Shown: positions 52,868-59,381 of the stretch, one piece after another
Layout of the letters: every line of letters starts with the position of its first letter
How positions within the stretch are numbered: the stretch's first letter is position 1
Translations under genes and position numbers: made by a program
NCBI GenBank assembly: GCA_029262455.1
Contig: JAJCZJ010000024.1
Coordinates: forward strand, 97,609-161,608
Length of the DNA stretch: 64,000 nt
From: Deltaproteobacteria bacterium
GTDB lineage: Bacteria > Desulfobacterota > Binatia > HRBIN30 > CADEER01
Direction: 5' to 3'
The notes under the pieces: model-generated
What the model was told of the DNA's origin: nothing
The model's input: the letters and a program-made list of their open reading frames with translations, nothing else
Database searches by the model: none

Positions 52868-53956
52868 GTGCGGCGCTTGTATCACGACGCGGGCTGCCGT
52901 AGTGACGTGGTCGTGCCTCAGCCTCGCACCTCAGCGTCCGGTGGCCTGACCGTCGCCATCACCGGCCCGACCGGGGGCATCGGCCTCGCGCTCGTCGACG
53001 CTCTCGAGAAGACCAAAGAGATCAAACGCATCGTCGGGATGGCTCGCTCGTCCTTCGACCCCGCTGAGCGCGGCTGGAAGAAGACGGAGTACCTCAAGGG
53101 CAACGTCCTCGACCGAAAGGCGGTCAACAATCTCGTGAAGGGCGCCGACGTCGTCGTGCACCTCGCGTTCATCATCATGGGCGATCTCGAGGAGAGCCGG
53201 AAGGTCAACTTGCAGGGCTCGCGCAACGTCTTCAGGTCGGCGATTGCCTCGCGCAAGGCCAAGCGTCTTGTCTACACCTCGTCGGTCTCCGCCTACGGGT
53301 TCCACGAAGACAACCCGACGCCGCTGACAGAGCACATCGAGCCGCGGGGCACCGACCGGTTCTACTACTCGGCGCAGAAGGCAGAGCTGGAGGCTACGCT
53401 GACCGAGCTACTGAGGGGGGAAACGTCGACGGCGGCCTACGTGTTCCGCCCGTGTATTGTGTCGGGACCCGACGCCCTACTGCTGTTCGAGAATCTCGTG
53501 CCGCTGACGCCGGGGGCCAAGCTCCCCGGCCCACTCGCGTCCGTATTCGAGGCCTTCCCGCTCCTCAAGCCGGTGATCGTCGACCCGGGCGTGGCGATGC
53601 AGCTTGTCCACCAGGACGATGTCGCGAGCGCCCTCAGGGCGGCGGTACTCGGCAAGGGCGAGCCCGGCATCTACAACCTTGCTGGAAAGGGCGAGCTGAC
53701 GATGAGCGAGGTCGCCGACGAGCTCGGTTGGTACTCGGTCCCGCTGCCCGGGGTCGCTGTCGACGTCGCCGCCGAGCTCGTAGCCCGCATCCCCTTCGCC
53801 CCTGCGGCGGCGCGCTGGATCGACGCCTTCCGGATCCCCGTGACGATGAGCACCGCGAAGGCACGCAAGCAGCTCCGCTGGCGCCCGCGTTACAACGCGT
53901 TGGAGACACTGCGAGAGACCATCATCGCCGCGAGGGAACGCGGCCTGTTGCGTTAG
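52868..53956 (+). CDS. NAD-dependent epimerase/dehydratase family (extended SDR)
   Basis: A protein of up to 362 residues of the extended SDR type. The N-terminal TVAITGPTGGIGLALVDAL gives the TGxxGxxG NAD(P) motif. VVHLAFIIMG follows, and YTSSVSAYGF and FYYSAQKAELE supply Ser, Tyr and Lys (YxxxK) of the catalytic set. The middle LVHQDDVASALRAAVLG and PGIYNLAGKGELTMSEVAD are typical of sugar or sterol-type epimerases/dehydratases. The start is uncertain: GTG codons at 52868, 52907 and 52913 are possible and no ribosome site is clear. The substrate is unknown. Confidence 0.85.
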   Translation: MRRLYHDAGCRSDVVVPQPRTSASGGLTVAITGPTGGIGLALVDALEKTKEIKRIVGMARSSFDPAERGWKKTEYLKGNVLDRKAVNNLVKGADVVVHLAFIIMGDLEESRKVNLQGSRNVFRSAIASRKAKRLVYTSSVSAYGFHEDNPTPLTEHIEPRGTDRFYYSAQKAELEATLTELLRGETSTAAYVFRPCIVSGPDALLLFENLVPLTPGAKLPGPLASVFEAFPLLKPVIVDPGVAMQLVHQDDVASALRAAVLGKGEPGIYNLAGKGELTMSEVADELGWYSVPLPGVAVDVAAELVARIPFAPAAARWIDAFRIPVTMSTAKARKQLRWRPRYNALETLRETIIAARERGLLR

Positions 53957-54104
53957 GAAAAATGGGGGACGTATTTCACGAGTCGTCCGACTTGGGGTCG
54001 ACATCCCCAACCTAAGATCTGCACAGGTGCTCGCGATCACGTAGCGGCCGATCACGTCGCGCGCATGGTCGCCGCTGTGTAGTCCTTTGGATGCTGTCCC
54101 CCGC

Positions 54105-54593
54105 CTAGTAGACCCCTTGTCGCTTCGCCAGTTCCAGGATCTTAGCCTTTTCTTCTGCGGTTAGATCCGGCAATGGCTCGGCCAGGCGAACAGATTTGGG
54201 AGGCAGAGCCACCATACCGAAAAAAGTTGTTAACAGCGGGTCAACCTCGGCCTGAGCTAGGTGCCCGTAGGTTACCAACTTATGAAAAATCATGAACCGG
54301 TTGGGCGCTGCGAAAACCGAGGAACAGAAATGGAGGTGGGCAAGATAGGGGTCCGGAGTGGGCATCGGACCGCCAACATGACAAAGGCTATGGTTGGGAT
54401 GGTTGTTTAATATGATGGCTGGATCGGGGAGCCCATACAAAGCCGTCTGAAGAGCACCCGTAATGTCGTTGTTACTTTGAAAAAAAAACGTCATCACTGC
54501 ATGTTCTCCGCACCAGGCCTCAGCCGCGTCATGCAGAGTAATGTGAGTCAAATGTAAAGGAGCGAGCGGTGCTGGAAAAGTATGTGCAATCAT
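54105..54593 (-). CDS. Hypothetical protein in a lower-GC patch
   Basis: A 162-residue soluble-looking protein of unknown function. The start at 54593 follows AAAGGCTTCACA. It is histidine-rich in the first half (HLTHITLHDAAEAWCGEH, NNHPNHSLCHVGG) and ends in a predicted helix (LTAEEKAKILELAKRQGVY). The stretch 54.1-54.9 kb is visibly lower in GC than its neighbours, consistent with recent acquisition. There is no signal peptide, membrane segment or recognised motif. Confidence 0.6.
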   Translation of the reverse strand: MIAHTFPAPLAPLHLTHITLHDAAEAWCGEHAVMTFFFQSNNDITGALQTALYGLPDPAIILNNHPNHSLCHVGGPMPTPDPYLAHLHFCSSVFAAPNRFMIFHKLVTYGHLAQAEVDPLLTTFFGMVALPPKSVRLAEPLPDLTAEEKAKILELAKRQGVY

Positions 54594-54874
54594 TGTGAAG
54601 CCTTTCGTCAAAAAGTCTTTGATGCCCGTGTGGATAAGACCCAAGAACCTTCGCATCACCGCCTGATTTTACGGCTAATTACTATCGCAACTATAGTTCG
54701 ACCTCGAGCCAATAATCGCTGGCATTTCAGTTTTCTGGCCAGGGCGGAACTCAAACAACTTGAGGCTAGGATGGTACAATCAAATTGTCCAGGGAGAAGA
54801 CCGCTACTTCGGACTTCGATCGACGCGAACCACCCGCAGATCGTACGCTCTCCTTCCGAAAGGACAGGTGAGGG

Positions 54875-55132
54875 TTAGCGACAAACCTCAGACAAATTGC
54901 ACGCACAACCGCGCCCCTTCCGGCACGTCTTGCTCGCGCTGATACACGTGTTGCCGCACGCAATGCCCTTCTTGCATACCTTGCAGCACTGAGACCTTGG
55001 CGTGCAGGCTGCTTGCGTCTTCGCGACACGTAACGACGGTCTTGATTCGTCGGTAATCGCGACGCCCATTGATGCGCCGACCACCGACAGGAGGACTATC
55101 GCAACAACAGTAGTTCTCACCGACCCCAACAT
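54875..55132 (-). CDS. Small secreted cysteine-rich protein
   Basis: An 85-residue exported peptide: signal MLGSVRTTVVAIVLLSVVGA, then a 45-residue mature part with ten cysteines (TPRSQCCKVCKKGIACGNTC, then TCRKGRGCAC). The CCKVC-x(n)-ACGNTCI-x(n)-CxKGRGCAC pattern resembles a small family of proteobacterial exported proteins recognised here by motif only; the family role is unknown. Its ATG lies directly after the stop codon of the frame at 55133 (TGAATG), so the two may be translationally coupled. The cysteine content suggests a disulfide-knotted or metal-binding mini-protein. Confidence 0.7.
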   Translation of the reverse strand: MLGSVRTTVVAIVLLSVVGASMGVAITDESRPSLRVAKTQAACTPRSQCCKVCKKGIACGNTCISASKTCRKGRGCACNLSEVCR

Positions 55133-55435
55133 TCAACTACCGACAATGCATGTCACAAGTGCTGCGCCCTTAGCAGCCCGACACATCGATAAACGCAACG
55201 ACGTCTGGATTCCGGCTCCGGTAAGCGAAATCAGATTTCGCTCGCGATCCACATCCACGTCCAAGATCTCGTCAAGGCGAATTGAGGTCGTGCCATCGTG
55301 AACCAATGGCAAGCGCTTGTTCGCAAGGTAGAGCTGGAATTGTTTCGTTAGATTATCCCGAATGGCTCCTACTTCTTGGCCTTGAAGAAGTCGCCGGTGT
55401 CTTTCTTCACATCGGTCACTGCCAGCTCGTAGCAT
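55133..55435 (-). CDS. Possible small hypothetical protein
   Basis: A frame of up to 100 residues whose stop codon directly abuts the start of the cysteine-rich gene (TGAATG). The N-terminal part overlaps the end of the LamG-protein gene by 67 bp, so the true start is probably internal (a non-ATG codon around 55370). The latter part (SIRLDEILDVDVDRERNLIS) looks protein-like with alternating strands. No family is recognised. The adjacency to the next gene is the main support; codon use is not decisive. Confidence 0.35.
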   Translation of the reverse strand: MLRAGSDRCEERHRRLLQGQEVGAIRDNLTKQFQLYLANKRLPLVHDGTTSIRLDEILDVDVDRERNLISLTGAGIQTSLRLSMCRAAKGAALVTCIVGS

Positions 55436-57006
55436 TGCGCGCCGTCGCTGCTGTGTAGTTGGACCGACACGCTGGCCGAGCCGCTTACCCCTGCCGCGAT
55501 TCCCGTCGGTAGGGTCGTCTGCCCTTTCGATGCGTTGTTGGCTCCCTTCACCAGCACTTTCGACTTGCCCGCGTCGCCGCCCTTCATCAGAAGGAGTTTG
55601 ATGCCGTCCTGCGAGACCGCCTTGTCCTTGTAGACGTAGCCCTTGCCACCGGGCGGGTCGCCGCCGATCGACTTGAAGCAGGGCTTGGTGTCGCAGACCT
55701 CGCCGGGCCGGTCGATGTGCATCTCGCCGACCAGTGTCTCGGCCTCGTTGAATACGCAGACGCTGTAGGACGAACCGCCCGTGTCGAGCGGATCTCCGAA
55801 ATCGGCTTGGGTGGCCGCCGGCCCCTTGATGAACTTGGCGAGGAACTTCTCCTTGCCCGCCTTGTTCTCCTTGATCAGCAGCACACCCTTCTCGAACGTA
55901 TCGAGGCAGCCGGTCGGCTTGCCGCTGCCGACACAGGCCCCCGCACCGTCACAGGAATCGGTGTCGCTGCACAAAGTGCCGTCGTCGCAGGGCGTTCCGT
56001 TCGCCTCGTACTGGCAGAAGCCGTCGCAGCAAAGTGTGCTGTCGCAGTCCTCGCCGAGATCGATCTGTGCGTCGCCGCAGACGTAGCACGATTCGCTCGT
56101 GCCATTGGCGTAGAAGTCGGCCAGAGCCGGCTGGCTCAAAGCCACGCTGTGGATCTGCACTTCGTCGATCAGACCGTTGAAGGTGATGTTGGCGAAGCTC
56201 TCGCTCGAATGCCCGATGCGAAGATCCTCGACGACGTCGGGGATCGGCATGGCGGCCGTACCGCTGCCGACCTCCGCCCCGTTCACATAGGTGCGGTAGG
56301 TTCCGCCCCCGTCCCGCGTGACCGCCAGGTGGTACCAAGTGCCGGTCAAGAAGGTGAACGGGCCGGGGATGACATAGCCGCCGACTGGATACGGTGTCGG
56401 GCCGTTGATGTGGAACTCCAGATCTTCCCCATTGGGTCCGATCCAAAAGATCCACTTGTTGGCCTCGCCGCCGCCTTGCGTCTGTGCCAGCAGCGAGTTT
56501 TCATCCGCTCCGAAACTGCTCGCATTGGCCCACAGGTGGATGGTGAACTCACCGGGGAAGGCCCATGCCGGGTCGTCCGGAATCTCGACGTGATCGTCGG
56601 TTCCGGTGACATCGTAGGCCCCGCCCTCCTGGCCGGCTGCGTAGGTGGCACCGCTTTGCAACGTACCGTCGTGGCCGTTGCCGGTCAGGTCGTAGGTCGT
56701 GCTGTCACCGGTCCACCATGCAATCAGGCCGGTGTCATTGGTCGCACACGTCTCTACCTGGCAGGCGTCCGAGCAACCATCGCCGTTGGTGGTGTTGGAG
56801 TCGTCGCACTGCTCGGCACCTTCTTTGACTCCGTCGCCACAGGTCGCGGCAAGGCCTTCGTGCACCCGCGTGTGACCAGAGTACGATCCCAATCGCGTCC
56901 ATTGCGCGGCTGCCTCGTCGGATATGATCGACATCGCTGCGACAGCGACCCCCAACGAAAGGCTGAGTCCAAGTGCGATTCCCGAACAGCGACTGTGGTT
57001 GTTCAC
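55369..57006 (-). CDS. Secreted LamG-domain protein with cysteine repeats and shared C-terminal module
   Basis: A 545-residue exported protein. The GTG at 57006 is preceded by AAAGGGGGCAC, and the signal is IALGLSLSLGVAVAAMSII. Residues ~50-85 have a DUF4215 unit (CGDGVKEGAEQCDDSNTTNG). A LamG/concanavalin-type domain spans ~95-300 (LIAWWTGDSTTYDLTGNGHD, PGEFTIHLWANASSF, LIDEVQIHSVALS). Cysteine-rich units follow (CGDAQIDLGEDCDSTLCCDG, CSDTDSCDGAGAC). The last ~150 residues are the module shared with the proteins at 6324 and 44723, ending DFFKAKK. It is a probable surface glycan-binding protein. It transcribes toward the small cysteine-rich gene. Confidence 0.83.
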   Translation of the reverse strand: MNNHSRCSGIALGLSLSLGVAVAAMSIISDEAAAQWTRLGSYSGHTRVHEGLAATCGDGVKEGAEQCDDSNTTNGDGCSDACQVETCATNDTGLIAWWTGDSTTYDLTGNGHDGTLQSGATYAAGQEGGAYDVTGTDDHVEIPDDPAWAFPGEFTIHLWANASSFGADENSLLAQTQGGGEANKWIFWIGPNGEDLEFHINGPTPYPVGGYVIPGPFTFLTGTWYHLAVTRDGGGTYRTYVNGAEVGSGTAAMPIPDVVEDLRIGHSSESFANITFNGLIDEVQIHSVALSQPALADFYANGTSESCYVCGDAQIDLGEDCDSTLCCDGFCQYEANGTPCDDGTLCSDTDSCDGAGACVGSGKPTGCLDTFEKGVLLIKENKAGKEKFLAKFIKGPAATQADFGDPLDTGGSSYSVCVFNEAETLVGEMHIDRPGEVCDTKPCFKSIGGDPPGGKGYVYKDKAVSQDGIKLLLMKGGDAGKSKVLVKGANNASKGQTTLPTGIAAGVSGSASVSVQLHSSDGAQCYELAVTDVKKDTGDFFKAKK

Positions 57007-57158
57007 CGTGCCCCCTTTGCTGGAGTCAGATCCGACCCGGTTTCCGAAACAAGCGACGGTGAACCTGTCACATGGCAGAAGGAGCAATCAAGATACGTAT
57101 TTCCCCCTAGCGCCTACGGTCGGTCACGGGCGCTGATGAAACCAGGCTGGAACTCGAC

Positions 57159-57806
57159 TTACCGTTTGTGCTTACGCCGGCGCAGGGCGGTCGCTGCCAG
57201 TACAAAAAGGCCTATCACCGTCGCAACCAACGCCGTCTGCGACATGATCGGTGCGGTTGTGCTCGCCGGGCATTCGGCGACGACATCTTCGTCGAGATCG
57301 CCATCGCAGTCGTCATCCACCTGGTCACAGGTGTCGTCATCCGAATCCAGAGGAGCTCCCGGACTGCACGAGTCGTCGAGCATTCCATTGGAACAGGTAG
57401 CAAGGCCGGTCGCCGCGCAAGAGCCCACGCCGCAACCGGTCGGACCCTCTTCGAAATCTTCGTCCGCGATGCCGTCGCAGTCGTCGTCGACGCCGTCGCA
57501 AGTGTCGTCGTCGTTGTCCAGCGGCGTGCCAGGGGTACAGCTGTCCTCGACGGACCCGCCTACGCACGAGATCGAACCGCTACTCCCACACGCGCCGACG
57601 CCGCAGCTGGTTCCGCTCGAGACGAAATCATCGTCCACGGTCCCGTCGCAGTCATCGTCGACGTTGTCGCACGTCGTGTCTTCGACCGAGATCGGCACGC
57701 ACACCTGGGCCGTTGCAGGAAGGCACAGGAAGCACATCGCCGCTGCGACGAGGGAAAATGCCGCCGCACCGCTAAAGAAGCATGATCCTCTATTCGAATG
57801 ACCCAT
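57159..57806 (-). CDS. Secreted MopE-like acidic repeat protein with C-terminal sorting-like tail
   Basis: A 215-residue protein. The signal is AAAFSLVAAAMCFLCLPATA; GGAGGTGGGGCTGGCT precedes the ATG at 57806. Three repeats of the type CDNVDDDCDGTVDDDF, each with a GCGVGxC or TSCGVGAC segment, resemble the calcium- or metal-binding MopE-type repeats of secreted proteins. The C-terminus, APIMSQTALVATVIGLFVLA then TALRRRKHKR, is a Pro-containing motif, hydrophobic helix and Arg cluster, matching the layout of IPTL-, PEP- or MYXO-CTERM-type sorting signals though not their exact motif. It is probably anchored to the envelope or processed on export. Confidence 0.78.
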   Translation of the reverse strand: MGHSNRGSCFFSGAAAFSLVAAAMCFLCLPATAQVCVPISVEDTTCDNVDDDCDGTVDDDFVSSGTSCGVGACGSSGSISCVGGSVEDSCTPGTPLDNDDDTCDGVDDDCDGIADEDFEEGPTGCGVGSCAATGLATCSNGMLDDSCSPGAPLDSDDDTCDQVDDDCDGDLDEDVVAECPASTTAPIMSQTALVATVIGLFVLAATALRRRKHKR

Positions 57807-58258
57807 AGCCAGCCCCACCTCCATTCAAATCCCCACGACCTCGAAGAGTTGTCATGGTGACACCTCCGCGGACTTCCGTCACGGATGAGTTTGACGCTTC
57901 ACTCTCGTTGTTTGCGACACTCACGTCACCTTGTTTGTCAGTCCCCAGTTGCAAAGTACAGCTGGATGTAACGATCGCGCGGCGCGTTCGCTTCGCTCGC
58001 AGAGGGACGTTGCTAGCTTGTTAGTTTCGTACCACTGAATGCAAGACATTCGAGAAGAAGAGAGACACCCTCCAAGCTACCTCACACACGTTTTCGAGGA
58101 ACTTTGCTCCGCAGCAAACTAGCAACGTCCCCGGTCGAGCGGCAGTGGGTCACTTTGATTCTGAGCTCGGCGCAATCGGAGCGAAGTTGGGAGGACGAGG
58201 CGCCGCCGAGCCTTTCCGGAGTCGAGTCGTGTCGCAGCTACCACCCGCCGGAGTTGTA
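57807..58258. other. Intergenic stretch with an inverted repeat pair
   Basis: No gene is supported. A 12-bp inverted repeat, GGACGTTGCTAG (58005-58016) and CTAGCAACGTCC (58119-58130), is about 100 bp apart. An inverse copy of the array core, GAGGCGCCGCCGAGCC, lies at 58198-58213 just before the tandem array. Divergent or terminator roles are possible; nothing further is recognised. Confidence 0.5.
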
Positions 58259-58527
58259 CGCGGCTCGGCGGCGCCTCTCCCTCCCGGTACCCCTGCACAG
58301 GGCGTTCGCGGCTCGGCGGTGCCTCTCCCTCCCGGTATGCGCAAGGCTTTCGCGGCTCGGCGGCGCCTCTCCCTCCCGGTATGCGCAGGGCGTTCGCGGC
58401 TCGGCGGTGCCTCTCCCTCCCGGTACCCCTGCACAGGGCGTTCGCGGCTCGGCGGCGCCTCTCCCTCCCGGTATGCGCAGGGCGTTCGCGGCTCGGCGGC
58501 GCCTCTCCCTCCCGGTACGCTCAGGGG
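58259..58527. repeat. Tandem array, GGCTCGGCGG-core family, two spacer types
   Basis: Six copies of GCGGCTCGGCGG(C/T)GCCTC followed by TCCCTCCCGGTA and one of two spacers: CCCCTGCACAGGGCGTTC (longer) or TGCGCAGGGCGTTC (shorter). The spacer types occur in the order long, short, short, long, short, then a variant. An inverse core flanks the array on the left. Peptides encoded across it are artefacts. Confidence 0.8.
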
Positions 58528-58652
58528 GCTAGAATCGAGTCCAGGTTCACAGACCGGGAAGTCGGCTGGCCCAGCGCGGAGTTGACGATGAGCTTTCACT
58601 GAGACTGCCCGCGCGGTAGCGCGCGATTCGCCGAAACGGTGCGTTGTAAGAG

Positions 58653-59114
58653 CTAGCTGTTGTCGATCACGACCACATCGGGCAATGCGCGGATCGCGCG
58701 TTCTAGATTCGCCGGGCTGCGTTCGAACCGATTGAGTAGTTTTTCTGTCGGGACGCTGTGGCCGCCAGCGCGCGTTCGCGATTCGACTCGCGCGACAGAC
58801 ACGTCGCGGCTTGCGATACCGATGTACAGTAGCTGGACATCAAAGCCTTGCGTCGCAGCGGAGGCGAGCACATCGACCTTTTCTCCGACAGGATCCGAGA
58901 AAACCGTTTCCATGATGAAACTCTGTTGTTGCAGAATGAAATGGTCTCGGATCGTGGCGATTTGCGCAGCCGCCCGGTATGGCTCGATACCGAGTTGGCG
59001 CGTCAGGCGATCGGCGTTGAGGAAGGGGATGCCCAGGCCGGAGAGGTGGGCCTCGTAAAAAGTGGTCTTTCCGGCGCCCTTCGGTCCCGCCAGCGCTACG
59101 AGAACCGGGTCCAC
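58653..59114 (-). CDS. Zeta-toxin-like P-loop kinase, short C-terminus
   Basis: A 153-residue P-loop protein of the zeta-toxin/AAA group. LVALAGPKGAGKTTFYEAHL is the Walker A; PFLNADRLTRQL, FIMETVFSDPVGEKV and GGHSVPTEKLLNRFERS match the zeta toxin family, which in validated members phosphorylates UDP-N-acetylglucosamine and blocks cell-wall synthesis. The family usually continues ~20-40 residues past the DNS where this one stops (VVIDNS), so the end is truncated. It starts with GTG 3 bp after the antitoxin gene, with no good ribosome site, implying translational coupling. Confidence 0.78.
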   Translation of the reverse strand: MDPVLVALAGPKGAGKTTFYEAHLSGLGIPFLNADRLTRQLGIEPYRAAAQIATIRDHFILQQQSFIMETVFSDPVGEKVDVLASAATQGFDVQLLYIGIASRDVSVARVESRTRAGGHSVPTEKLLNRFERSPANLERAIRALPDVVVIDNS

Positions 59115-59117
59115 GCG

Positions 59118-59381
59118 TCAGTCGTCGTCGGCAATAATTTCGTCCGATGTACGCGCGATGACCGCTCGGCTGCGTCGAATCCCAGCTGGGCTACTCGCGT
59201 CAGTCAGGGCTCGCTCGGTCTCTTCGCGTAGCGATGCTCGTTTGACTTGCTGCCGCACAGGAACGTCGAGAACGGACTCCATAATGAAACCAATGCGCGC
59301 CCAGTGCTCGATCTGCTGCGGCGGCGAGCGTTGCTCCAGCGTACCGCGCGAGGAGCGGACGCGGCGATTCCGCTGGCTCAA
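59118..59381 (-). CDS. Probable antitoxin of the ParD-like family
   Basis: A protein of up to 87 residues. The core SPPQQIEHWARIG resembles the QxIEHWARIG motif of ParD-like antitoxins; a charged helical C-terminus (LREETERALTDASSPAGIRR) follows, fitting toxin binding. The best start is a TTG at 59381 that overlaps the receptor gene's TGA stop (TTGA). The N-terminal ribbon expected of such antitoxins is short or altered, so it may be truncated. The stop lies 3 bp before the zeta-like gene. The toxin-antitoxin identity is inference from motif and order. Confidence 0.6.
   Translation of the reverse strand: MSQRNRRVRSSRGTLEQRSPPQQIEHWARIGFIMESVLDVPVRQQVKRASLREETERALTDASSPAGIRRSRAVIARTSDEIIADDD

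Noticed and set aside
58104..58602. Open frames encoding GSAGASPS/RLGGASPSRY peptides on both strands
   Set aside because: They are direct products of the tandem repeat and recur at every array in the window.
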